NCBI RefSeq assembly: GCF_009870125.1
Contig: NC_046679.1
Span: 17,236,001 to 17,300,000, forward strand
DNA length: 64,000 nucleotides
Source: Drosophila pseudoobscura
Lineage: Eukaryota; Arthropoda; Insecta; Diptera; Drosophilidae
Direction of reading: 5' to 3'
In this document: positions 37,750-48,690 of the stretch, piece after piece
Numbering within the stretch: the first letter of the stretch is position 1
How the letters are laid out: each line of letters opens with the position of its first letter
Notes under the pieces: model-generated
Databases searched by the model: none
Seen by the model: only the letters and a program-made list of their open reading frames with translations
What the model was told of the DNA's origin: nothing
Program-made: the position numbers and the translations under genes

Positions 37750-37883
37750 GTTGTCGGTGGTGTGTAGTTAATTTCTTGCCAATTAAACTCTTAGATTCAG
37801 CACAATTTTAGATTATTTTAAACGAAAACCTTTTTTTCACACACTCGCCAAACTCGCGCGACAAACGACCGGAAAATGACAGC

Positions 37884-37894
37884 CAGTGTGACCG
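37884..37894 (-). promoter_or_regulatory. sqd: Core promoter Motif 1 of sqd
   Basis: On the minus strand this reads CGGTCACACTG, a perfect match to the Drosophila core promoter Motif 1 (YGGTCACACTR, bound by M1BP). It is about 135 nt upstream of the ATG. Confidence 0.85.
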
Positions 37895-37929
37895 CGAACT
37901 TAACGATACGATATACGGTCTGACCTCAG

Positions 37930-37941
37930 AAATATACCAAC
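37930..37941 (-). promoter_or_regulatory. sqd: Core promoter Motif 6 of sqd
   Basis: On the minus strand this reads GTTGGTATATTT, a perfect match to Motif 6 (KTYRGTATWTTT). It sits 46 nt upstream of Motif 1, the usual pairing in TATA-less housekeeping promoters. Confidence 0.85.
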
Positions 37942-38296
37942 AAACGTCACAAAACACTGACGATATATTGACGAATTATTTGTATTCAAGTTCCATTATA
38001 TTCCTCGGTTTTTATATTCGGCTTAATATCGACAGCTAGGTAGGACACCCAGCATTAAAATCATAATTTCATCCGATTGATCAATCAATTTCCTACAAGA
38101 TTAGTAAACTTTAAGCTCTCATCATTATTGGACTTTTTATAAAATAAGATTTAAACAAGAACGGTGTCAACAACAATTTCCACTAAATCAATGTCTTTAC
38201 GTGATAACTACACGCTAACTACATTTTTGTCACATATTTACTACATTTTTATGTAATAACAAAAAATTACACTTGAAGGGGAATTGTGAACGTTTA

Positions 38297-38645
38297 TTTT
38301 TATAAAATCCCAATGGAAGCCATAACGCGTGAGTTGTGGGCCAAGCCGTACATCAGGTATATCATGCTGACCAGGTCGGCACCAGGTCGCCAGTGCCGTT
38401 GGTGACAATGAGATGAAGACGTTATAGAAATAGTCCAGCAATTCCCAGTCGGACTCCAGCATCACGTAGCTGGCTGAGCCCACCAGGATGTAGGAGATGA
38501 GCAGCAGGAGGGCCACCGAAACGGGCAGATTGAAGTCATCGTCCACTTCATAGATCTCCGGGTACGACGATGTGGGTGTCTCCGGGTGCAATGTGCCCAA
38601 CGACCTGCCGCCTCGGCATCCGCGTGTGACTCCGCCTTCTGCACT
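38297..38645 (-). pseudogene. Fragment of a two-pore (K2P/TWIK) potassium channel
   Basis: The minus strand encodes a clear piece of the second half of a K2P channel: an acidic linker (YPEIYEVDDDFNLPVS), a transmembrane helix (VALLLLISYILVGSASYVML), and pore helix 2 (ESDWELLDYFYNVFISLS). The frame then breaks exactly where the selectivity filter should be. In the shifted frame one reads TNGTGDLVP, which looks like a decayed T-I-G-F-G-D-x-V-P with one base lost. After a further shift, a remnant SMIYLMYGLA of the last helix is followed by a stop. No other channel exons are nearby. The filter substitution, frameshifts and missing exons show a nonfunctional copy. The parent gene cannot be named from this window. 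Confidence 0.82.
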
Positions 38646-40532
38646 TAGCGCAAAAATTGCCGCATGCGTTTCATGATTCTGCATCGCAGCAACTGCATTA
38701 TTCATTTCGCTATCACAGCATTTAGAAAGCCGGATAGCGTTCAAGGCAACAGGTCGGATTGTAGAGGAAACAGTCGGCGGTCTAGTGCTCTTCCTCTGCA
38801 TCCTTTTATTAACAATATATGTATATTTTAGGCAGGCCACCATTCAAAATAAACCAATTCTCCTCCACCTCCTTTGGGAACATTTTTAAAATTTCGTCTG
38901 TAAACGATCTGCTTTTCGGAGCAGTTGATTATTATAAAAAACAGCTAACAAAAGTTTAAAAACGCACGATGGATTATGAAATGTTGACTTCAAACACTAC
39001 ATACAGTGCTGTACTGTATGGTTAAAGCTTCAAATGAAATAATAATGGGCGTATTCCACAAGACTACAGGAACGGCAGAATTTTACTGGGATATTACAAC
39101 TATTTCTGTCCTTCAGTCCAGATATTGAGTGAATTCTAGATGGTTTTCACCATTATACTTAGACTTACATTCTGATTTGTAATCTTTGATATTAAAAAAT
39201 CAACTGACTTATTGTAATTTTTATAAAAACAAAAGTAGCTGTTTGTAAATTGTCAGTGCTGAACTAGTAACGCAATAGAAAACTCGGAAAAATACGAAAA
39301 CGAAATTTAAGTTTTTATTCATTTATTCTTATTCAATATTTGAATTCTTTTATATTGTATTCAAAAACTAATTTGCTATTGGCAGTTTGTCTTGAAGATT
39401 GAGTTATTGCTGTAAGTACACATTGCATCAAAGAGAGGATAGGATTTCGAAGTTGATGATGATTTTAATATATCGTCAATGTAAATTAATTAATAAGTTT
39501 TTAGCTGTAGCAGGTAAAAGAGTGCTGGCGATTTCACCTTTTTCCCGCATACCTGGATATTTTTGAATAACTAAATGGCAATAATTTTTGATATGCGTGA
39601 AGTGGTAATTTTTGATTTTTTATTAATGTGTTTGAATTTCTTAGATTATTTTTGATCTTGCCATTTAGATTGCAGTTAAATCCTTGTCGCGTATACACTT
39701 CAAACAATTTATGGCGCTCAACTCTAGCGCAACGCAGCGAAGTTTTGTGCGATATTCTCAACTTTTTTTGGGACTTGTTCTCTTTTTCTAGATGGGATGG
39801 TGTCCCTACATTTCATAATCACTTGTAACGAAATGAGAAAATTCAGCATACCCTAGGGAAAAGATTATTATAGAATTAAGGAAATGTTTGTTATCCCAGA
39901 ATCATTCAAACGCAAAAACTAGTCAGTCTCTGTTTTAAAGGAATCTCAACGAAATTTTGCAGTTTATGGTCTTCTTACAGATACCAAGAATAGGTATCGG
40001 GAACGAGAAAGAGTAATTTAATATTAATATTAATATTGCAGATACGTTTAAATTTTTATTGTAGGTAATTTGTCCATACTAAATCCTTGTGCAATATAAT
40101 ATTAGCGAGGTATACACTTGAGACAAATTAATAGATTGGGGACAAAAAAGTTCTGTACTCCAGTTAAATCAAGCAGTAACTAACTAGAGCAGGCGCAGCT
40201 GCTACCGGCTTAGGGACGACATAGGTACGAAAAAATAACAAGAGCTAGCATAGATAAAGAATAGATAATGAAATGAGAGCATAGTGCTGAGCGAGCAGAG
40301 GCATAGGTACGCTTACGTTACGTTAACTTAGTGCAATGACCAAAATGGTACAGAACATGAATTGATATTCAATAGGAATATAGTACAAAATGTACACTCG
40401 GGCTTCACCCGATCAATTATTATTAGTATTATTTTCCGCTGTTTAATTCAAGTTGTTATCCTGGTTTAATAAAGGGGGTTTAAGTGGGCTAAGTTCGTTT
40501 TTTATCGCTATGTTTGCGGTATTTCGGAGGCT

Positions 40533-40543
40533 TAGTGTGACCA
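40533..40543 (-). promoter_or_regulatory. Orphan Motif 1 match
   Basis: The minus strand reads TGGTCACACTA, a perfect YGGTCACACTR. No gene starts just downstream on the minus strand in this window, so its target is unknown. Confidence 0.5.
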
Positions 40544-40873
40544 CTGCTGCTCTCTCCTACGACGAAAAAATGAGTCGTAATCTGGAATGTGCTATAAAAA
40601 AAGGTATGGATAACAGGCAAAAACAGCGAAGGAAAATTGCAAGGCTCGTACGAACCTCACCTCGCGTGTGGGGACAATAAACCTTGAAAACGAAATGTGG
40701 AGTCAAGGTATATTAGGCAAAAGGGGTGGATTTTACCTTGCACTCGTTGCATTTTCTGGGCCGTATTGCCAATTGTCCATACCCTCTTTTCCTTTTATTA
40801 TGTAGGAAATGTGTAATTACCGTGTAGTTGCCATGTAGTAACTTGAGCAAATGCTAAATCAGTAAAAGCAATA

Positions 40874-40879
40874 TTTATT
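40874..40879 (-). terminator. Candidate poly(A) signal for the 41.2-kb gene
   Basis: AATAAA on the minus strand, about 360 nt beyond the stop codon at 41239. Confidence 0.5.
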
Positions 40880-41238
40880 AAGTAAAAAGCTTGAATAAAC
40901 ATCCGGAAAGAACGTCGGCTCTCTTCTCCACTTGACCAATTTCATTGCGTTTGCGATTATTTTCTACAGAAATCAGACAAAAATAACGCATTGTAACTTA
41001 ATTAACCAACAACTGTGATCGCCAACATCGGAAAAAGCAAACGTAAAGCACGAGCGGAATTGCCAAGTTAGTTATTATATTCGTAAAAATTTGCAACAAA
41101 GCAAAGCAGAAAAAGAAGCAGACTAAGCGACTACTTCAAGCCAGCCTATCTTCGTGTGTGTGCGTGTGTGCTCGTTAACAAAACTACAATTTTCAGTCGC
41201 ACTGATTTAGTACACATATATTTCAGCTTTTCACGAAA

Positions 41239-42449
41239 CTAGGCCGCGAGCAAACCCTCCCTATCGCTCACCAACCATTTCTCCCGTGCTTCAGCTTCAT
41301 ACAAAATTCTGTGAACCAAGTGCTCTTCGCCACAGCAGTAGCCACTAAGTGCAAATTTCTTCGATTTCGGACAATCAAGCAAATCCAACCACTCAAAAGC
41401 AATACCTAGTGCATTAGTAACGTTCCCAAGTAGACGGACAACAGCAGCAGGGGCCTTCAAACGTCGCAAAGGTAAGCCCAATGCCGGTCCCGGCGACTGC
41501 GACGGCCTCATCTCGTGTGGTCTGGTCGGTCTAGAAAAAGTAGCATTTTTCATTGGGGTGGAACCCGCTTCGCACCGACTGCAATCAGGAAAAGAAAAAC
41601 CATTTCTAAAACTAATTTGAGGACAGTTCAGTTTTTCCGCCCTAGCGGTGTTTTTATCGCTTATGTTTGGTCTATTCATAACCTAAAAATGTAAAAAAAA
41701 GAATTTGTTTTTGTTAATTTGTTTAAGCACTGGTCTTCATTTATCGCTTTCTTTGTTCTGCCTACACACGCGGTTCGCTGGCAAAGAGAATGAGAGAGAA
41801 AGAGAACAAGAGAGTGGCGCGCTCATAACAGTATGCGTGCGTGCGGTCTAGGTTATGTGTGTGCGTGTGTATTTGGCGGCCTGAACTGTTCGGTGCATTA
41901 TTTGGTTTGCTTCCGAGACGTGTTATCTTCAGCTCATACTCTCAGAAGGGGAAGTGTGGGGATCCCACAGATTTGCACATTCTGTGACTTAACTTACGGT
42001 TATTATCACTCATTAATGGCAAGATTTAAGGAAAAATATCGCGAATTTCCAGGAATCTTCCGCGAGTTCAATGATATCGCGACGATACTCTCATACATGT
42101 CCACCCTTTCACGTCTGTGTGTGTCGGTTTACAGTAGTCATCGAAAGCGGCGGCACAACCTTGAAGAGCAAACATAACCTAAAATACTCTGCTTGGCTCA
42201 CGCTCCCCGCCGCTACTTTCGTTGTCGCTGTATGTATGAGGTCATTTACTCGGAAAGTACACGCACACATACAAACTCATAACGGCCGGGGAGCGGAGTC
42301 CTTTGTGTGGGCTTAGATCGTACGAGTCGGAAGCACGTGTCAAGCCAAATATCCTTCAGACGCACACACACACAAGGAATGCAACCACACACAACACCGA
42401 GAATTGCGGTGACAGCTGCACTCTGTCTTACTTGCACGAAGTTTCCCAT
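41239..42449 (-). CDS. Unrecognised 153-residue protein, two exons
   Basis: I propose exon 1 at 42449-42432 (MGNFVQ, ATG in CAAATGG context, donor CAA|GTAAGA) spliced to exon 2 at 41682-41239 (acceptor after a T-rich tract ending TTTTTAG). The junction is in phase and the frame reads on to a TAA-type end after GLLAA, for about 153 residues. If exon 1 is not used, the ATG at 41679 gives 146 residues. The N-terminal half is basic, Ser/Pro-rich and probably disordered, with a possible Cys pair (CSRC). The C-terminal half is compact and hydrophobic-acidic (VVRLLGNVTNALGIAFEWLD ... YCCGEEHLVHRILYEAEARE). I do not recognise the family. No signal peptide or membrane segment is seen. It starts divergently from rin, about 510 bp from the rin ATG, near a Motif 1-like site at 42478. 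Confidence 0.6.
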
Positions 42450-42477
42450 TTGCGTGTGTGTGTTGTGCCACGAAAGT

Positions 42478-42488
42478 GGGTCACACTG
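42478..42488 (+). promoter_or_regulatory. Motif 1-like site between rin and the divergent gene
   Basis: GGGTCACACTG matches YGGTCACACTR at all but the first base. It lies just upstream of the proposed minus-strand exon 1 and about 480 bp upstream of the rin ATG, so it may serve a shared promoter. Confidence 0.5.
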
Positions 42489-42867
42489 CACCGCGCTGCG
42501 TCGGTTTTATGTGCTCTGCCGCAAAATCAGTTCCTTATAGGTGACCCTTTGTGTCACAGTAACTTCTCGATGTTTCGGTTTAAAAGTCCTCACTGTACTG
42601 ATTGCTGAACACATACTCTGTGGTTGTATGTGTGGTCTGCTTTTAATGTAAACTGATACGAACACGCCCACAACGTTTACCGTTAAGGCAGCTGTTGCGG
42701 CGACCTGTCATTCCCGCCCCGTCCTGCTTCCCAAACGGAGTAGCCCTTACCTCTGCTCTCAGTTCTTTTTTAAAGGAGACCGAGTCGAGATATCCACACC
42801 GCTCCTGTTTATTGTCAATTGTTGAGATATATTTTTATAAAACTGCCATATATTTGCATCGTTTCAG

Positions 42868-42961
42868 ATAAAATAATTTAATACCGAATACGCATTGTGT
42901 TGAGACTCCATAGCGCATTACGAGCAGCAGAAGTAACCGATATCTTAAGAGGACCCTAGCA
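42868..42961 (+). other. rin: rin 5' UTR exon preceding the ATG
   Basis: GCATCGTTTCAG at 42856-42867 is a good 3' splice site, so the rin leader is probably spliced from an upstream noncoding exon near 42.5 kb. The exact first exon is not determined. Confidence 0.5.
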
Positions 42962-45183
42962 ATGGTCATGGATGCGACCCAATCGCAGCAGCCTTCACCG
43001 CAGTCGGTGGGACGCGAGTTCGTGCGTCAGTACTACACGCTTCTAAACAAGGCGCCCAACCACTTGCACCGCTTCTACAACAACCACTCGTCGTACATCC
43101 ACGGCGAGTCGAAGCTGGTGATTGGCCAACGCGACATCCACAATCGCATTCAGCAGCTGAACTTCAATGACTGCCACGCCAAGATCAGCCAGGTGGACGC
43201 GCAGGCAACGCTGGGCAACGGCGTCGTCGTCCAGGTGACTGGAGAGCTCTCCAATGACGGGCAGCCAATGCGCCGCTTCACCCAGACCTTCGTGCTGGCC
43301 GCTCAGTCGCCCAAGAAGTACTATGTGCACAACGACATCTTCCGATACCAGGATCTGTACATCGAGGACGAGCAGGACGGTGAATCGCGATCGGAGAACG
43401 ACGAAGAACACGATGTGCAGGTGCAAGTGGGCACCTCTGTAGATCAGGCCGTCCAGGTCGTGGGAGACGTGGCCCAGCCGGCACCACAACAGCTTCCTGC
43501 CCAGGCTCAGGTGGTGGTGGCCCAGCAGCAGCAGGTCGCTTCCGGAGCTGCCGGAGGTGTTGCGCCGCAGCAAATCTTCTACCCTCTACCGGCTGGCGGC
43601 ACCACTGGACGCCCTCATGCTGTGCTGCCACCAGCCCCCCAGGCGGCCGCCGTGTCCTTGCCGGCCCAGTTTGCAGCTCAGCAACAGCCCATCCAGAACG
43701 GAGTTGTGTCGCACGAGGAGCTGCAGCAACAGCAGGTGCCACCCCAGGCCATAGTGACGCCCAGTGCCTCGCCTCTGGTGCAGCAGCAGCCGAGTAATGT
43801 AGCGACAGTCTTGCCTTCGACAGTGGGCATCGTGCCAGTGCAGTCCACGAGCTTCCAGCAGTCGCCTCTGGTGGCTCCTCAGCTCATTCAACAGCAGCAG
43901 CAGCCGGCTCAGCTACCGCCACAGCAGCCCATTCAGCAGCAGCCGCTGGTGGAGCCCGAGGAACCCGTCAACACGACCATCGTCAGCCAGAGCATTAACG
44001 AGATTCCACCTCGGCAGCAGCAGAAGCCCCCCACTCCCGTCGAGGACTTCAAAACGATTCACGAGCAGCAGCAGCAGGAGAAGTACGAGGCGGCCAAACA
44101 GCAGCAGAACGAGCCCAAGACCTACGCCAATCTATTCAAGTCCACCTCCTCTTCGCCCAGCGGCTTCGTCAACGCTGTCCTGCAGCAACAGCAGCAGCTT
44201 CAGCAGCAGCAGCAGCAGTCGATCAGCAACACGTACACGTCCTCATCCGCAGGTGTCGGTAGTGGAAACGGCCAAGTGAGCTACTCGACCACAGCTTCCT
44301 CGTACAACAACACCAATGGAAACTCGCGTCTGGATAACGGCGGACCACTGCCCCAGCGGAATAACTCGATCAGGAACAACAATAAGAGTGGTGGTGAGTT
44401 CTGCTCCCCGTTTTTCTGGAGTGAATTTCCTATTACCACTCCCGTTTATTTTGTACAGACTTTGAACAGCGTCGTCCGAGCAATTCTCAGCAATTCGGTG
44501 ACAATCAACAGCTGTTTTTGGGCAACATACCACATCACGCAAGCGAGGAGGAGTTGCGTGAGCTATTCTCGCGCTTCGGAAACGTGTTGGAGCTGCGCAT
44601 TCTGTCCAAGGCTGGCAACAAGGTGCCACCGGGCATGCGTAGTCCCCTGAACTACGGCTTTCTTACCTATGACGATCCCGAGGCTGTGCAAAAGTGCCTG
44701 TCCAACTGCGTAAGTAACTTGGAATAGATAGAATGTGACGGATGCACTAATTTTGAATTTGGAATTCCTATGCAGCCCCTGTACTTCCCTGAGAACTCGC
44801 CCGATGGTCAAAAACTCAACGTGGAGGAGAAAAAACCTCGCATTCGTAACGATATGGGCCCACGTCAATCCATCGGAGGCAATAGCCTCAACAGCAACAT
44901 GGGTGGACGTCTGGGTGGGAATAACGGACCACAATCGCGACCAATGGGCAATAACAACAATGGAACCGGTGGTATAATGCGCAACAACGCCGGCGGCGGT
45001 GGCAACAATTTGCGCACTGGAGGAGGAGGTAACGGAGCCCCACGTCTGGGCGGCGGGGGCTTCGGGCCACGCAACGACAACCGAAGCGGCGGGGGTAGCA
45101 GTCAGTCCAACGGACCGCTGCGCGGTGCCGGCAACGGACAGACTGGTGGTGGTGGTGGCGGTGGCAACTACGGCCGTCGCTAA
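42962..45183 (+). CDS. rin: Rasputin (G3BP)
   Basis: Exons 42962-44393, 44459-44709 and 44776-45183 give about 696 residues. The N-terminus ([20 protein letters not shown]) begins an NTF2-like dimerisation domain spanning about residues 15-135. An acidic stretch ([17 protein letters not shown]) follows, then a long Gln-rich, low-complexity centre (about 165-475). The RRM has RNP2 LFLGNI (496-501) and RNP1 LNYGFLTY (541-548). The tail from about 590 is Gly/Asn/Arg-rich and ends YGRR. Rin is the fly G3BP: it binds RNA and deubiquitinase partners through the NTF2 domain and nucleates stress granules; it also acts in Ras/Rho signalling and planar polarity. The first intron has two in-phase donors 3 nt apart (44391 and 44394). 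Both downstream introns are 65-66 nt. Confidence 0.97.
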
Positions 45184-47437
45184 AGCAGGTGTCGCAGTCG
45201 CCAGTGCAGAAACAACAGAAACACCAACACCAACAACAACAACCCAACGTTTAGAACATCGACTTCTTCCACAATGCAATCAATTAAATACATTCAGCAT
45301 CGCCTGCATCCACACACACTCACAAACCCACACACAGGCATACACACAACAAAGTCAATCAGACACCCTGTAGTCGGATCAAGAAAAAGTAAAAATGTAA
45401 GAAGAGCAACAACAGAACAGCTTGCTTCAGGCGTATGCGTATAGCTGCACAAATCGAATGACACAAGCTTCGGGGCCTTAGTCCTTAACCTTAGTTCAAT
45501 TGGGTCTGAGCCCGCTTATCAGCCAGTTCGTGCCAAAAGAAAACCAAAATTTATGTGCAAATCTTTGTTGTGAATCGAAAAAACCAGAAAGGCCCCCATC
45601 TTTTCACCGCACTCAATGTGTATTATGTTTAAGTCTCAGTCATGCAGCCCACACCACAATCATCCACACACACGAAACAAACACAAACACACATACAAAC
45701 ACATACTAGCATAAATTTAATTCTTAATTTGAGCTCTCGTTCGGCTAATCATCTTCGAAATGTAACCCAAAAAACAACCGAAGTTTGCATGCAAATTGGC
45801 AAATCAGAAAGGATGTGGGGGAGAAATGCAAATCTTTTTCGTTTGTTTGTCATTAAATACAACATTTACTTAAGCTAAATGAAGAGGAAATAAAGAAAAA
45901 CTTAAAGAAACTTAGCTAAAGATAACAAGAAAATACAAAAACAAACAAAAAAATGAAAAACATTTGTAAAATGCAATAAAAAAGAGCAAAAGAAAGACTT
46001 GAAAAAATTAATCTAAAAATGAAACAAATGAAATGAAAACAACAAAAAAAAATGTAAAGAAGCAATAAGACCAGCAGAAAGAACAGAGAAACAGGAAGCA
46101 GGAAATCCATTTAGTGCAGATACGAAACGAAGAAGAGAGATGCTGCGCCCATAGTCCGCCGCATTCTAGAGAGCCTGCAACATTTTGCTACTTAAATTTA
46201 GTTTGCCACACTTTAAAGCGATTAACTAGCCAGTCTGTAGATTGAATGGATTGAATAGAACAAATGTGGAGCGTGTGACGGCCGATGCGGTGCCGGCGCC
46301 GCAGCATGGGCGTGGCAGTAGCAGTGGCAGTGGCAGTGTTCGTGATCAACGATGGACTGCGTCGGTTTTCGTTTAACTGTTTGCTATTTCTGTTGTTCTG
46401 CAACGAGTTCAGTTCAAGATCGTAAACCAAACTAAGTCAAGCAGCAACTTAACGATTTGGTGTTTCCAACGCAGTTGTGAACTAAAATTTAGTACATATT
46501 TTTTAAATAAAATCAAGAAAGCCCAAAAAAAGGAGTAACGAATACAAACAAAAACCTATTGATAGTCTTGATAGACATATAGACAGACGAACACACAAGC
46601 TACTAACATTTTTCTCAAGGCAAAAAAAGCAAACATGTAACAAAAAGTATATACAAAACATATATGTAACAAATCATATAATTTAATGTTAACTTTTAGA
46701 CTTACAAGAAATCTAAATATACATAAAAAATATATATATTTATATAACTGCAGCCACAAGCGGTGGAAGAGCCACAGGAAGAGTGGACAGTGGAGGAGTG
46801 GAGAAACTAAAGCCTTTCCGAATTGTATGAGAACCTTTCGCGTTTCGCCGCAGGCGTCTGAATATTTCATTAGGTTATTCTTGATTTGTTAAAGCTAAAA
46901 TTCTCGATTCGTTGGGAACATATCATTTTATTTGTTGTGCGGCAACATGCCCAGAAACTCGCTCTGGAGCTCTAAATACTATTTTCCACCATTATTTCTA
47001 GTAATAGTAACCCCCACACACGCACGTTTGCCAGACAAACAGACAGACAGCCAGCCAGTCAGACAGTACTTGTAGCACTGTGTTGTAAGGGTCTAAAGCA
47101 ATTTTAGTACATTTTCCGTAAGAAGAAAATGTTAGTGTTCAAATGTTAGCTCGACGACCAGTGCTACTAAAAAGTGCTTCCCACAACACAGCAACACAGT
47201 TTAGACATTTGCAGACACCGATCAGAGGTACTAATAAATGAATAACTGAATGAATAAATGTATCTTAAGAGTTATACGAATTAAAGAAGAATACGAACCA
47301 ACGGAGGTAACCATGCTCATTTCTAATTAATCGGAGATAACACATAGAGGATGTAGAGGAACACACTTAATTATAATTTAATTTATATGTACACACATTA
47401 CAAATACAAATAATTATAATAATAATAATAATAATAA
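45184..47437 (+). other. rin: rin 3' UTR
   Basis: No coding exon is seen. Candidate poly(A) signals occur near 45888, 46505, 47233 and 47432, so the 3' UTR may reach about 2.2 kb. It is A-rich, with a run of CAGACAGACAG near 47035 and an AAT repeat at 47416-47437. Confidence 0.6.
47416..47437. repeat. AAT trinucleotide repeat
   Basis: Uninterrupted ATA/AAT units just before a possible poly(A) signal. Confidence 0.85.
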
Positions 47438-48690
47438 AAGAAGACAGATTCACGTGTTTACCAGAAAACCTATGATTTGTATTATTATTTTGTTCAAGTC
47501 TCCCTCCCTTGATCCATCCCTTCCTACCCTCCCCTTCCTACCTTACCTACTATAATCCACGTACATTTTTGAAATTTAAATTCGAATCAAAGATTCTGGT
47601 GAATGCGCCATTGGCTGATACAACAAACACCAACAAATCAAATGAAATCAAATATTGAATCAGAGAAATACAATACACCACAAACGTAGAGAAATGATTA
47701 TTTTTAATTACGATTACCAACACGTTTGTTGCGAGTCGAGTGATTTTCCCTCGCATTCGAGTTGAACAAATTGAGCATTTAGCATTTAATGAAATTGATG
47801 CGCACAAGCCAAGCAATTGCAAGCAATTTGCATAATTTTAATCAATTAAAAACAAACTCAAAGAACGGCTACTAGTAGTAGCCCATTTCTAATCCAGAGT
47901 CACAAACAATTCAGTGGTGCGTTTTATAGCGATTCAGATATAAAACAATTACGCAAATCAATTCACTCACGCAATACTTTATGTGAAAATGAAAACAAAC
48001 AAAAAACAAAACAAATCCAACAGAAATAGTTTAAATAAAGAAAGAGTTTACGGTTTTAAGTCTCAAAATGTCTGCGCACAGCGTGTCTAATCAATCTCAA
48101 GGCGAGGGAAGACCTGCATATGTAACTTAATGGATTGATCTGAAGTATGTGGGTATCGTTTTATTCTCCTCATACAGGTCTTAACTTAATGACACTTAAC
48201 TCAATACCACCCCAGACAAGGGCTTTAAAATCAATCTCCAGGCGAGGAAAGGTTTACGTAATGTAATTACTTACTTTAAAAAAATGTGTTTATGTAGCTG
48301 GACTAAACCTTTTTCGTTGATTTATATTTGCAATTTGTTTATTATATTCTGAATTTCTTGTAATATTGGTTACATGAAAAATTAATCTACACGGTCCTTT
48401 CCTCAATCGCCTTGCGAGAGAATGCATCGCTCTTAGGTATACATGTAACCCTTTTCATTTCTCGTTCTCTTAGAGATTGTCGTGTAATTCGGTGTATTCA
48501 ACAAATATTTAGCAAATAAGTGGAATCAATCAATGAATAAATTCTGAATGTGTCGCTCCCATGAAGCGAATGTGTGCCACGGCCGCCGACTTCCTTACAT
48601 GCCTGTAATATTTAGGTACGGGCGTAGAACAAATTAGTAATTAGTAATCAAATTAAATGAATTTACCCTACCGTAGGCGGGCAGAGAGTC
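47438..48690. other. Convergent intergenic / 3' UTR region
   Basis: This lies between rin and the two-RRM gene. A minus-strand AATAAA at 48338-48343 fits the two-RRM gene. An imperfect 23-bp direct repeat (AATCAATCTC-AGGCGAGG-AAG) occurs at 48089-48111 and 48229-48251. No gene is seen. Confidence 0.55.
48338..48343 (-). terminator. Candidate poly(A) signal of the two-RRM gene
   Basis: AATAAA on minus, about 350 nt past the stop. Confidence 0.45.

Larger units (their letters stand above)
38900..41238. other. Intergenic AT-rich sequence
   Basis: No supported gene is found. The stretch contains the likely 3' UTR of the minus-strand gene at 41.2 kb (AATAAA at 40874-40879 on minus) and an isolated Motif 1 at 40533-40543. 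A small plus-strand open frame (ATG at 40510 to stop at 40678-40680) is discussed among the findings. Confidence 0.5.

Noticed and set aside
42962-43742. Long minus-strand frames opposite the rin NTF2 domain
   Set aside because: The sense frame has a clear G3BP domain order; the antisense frames have none.
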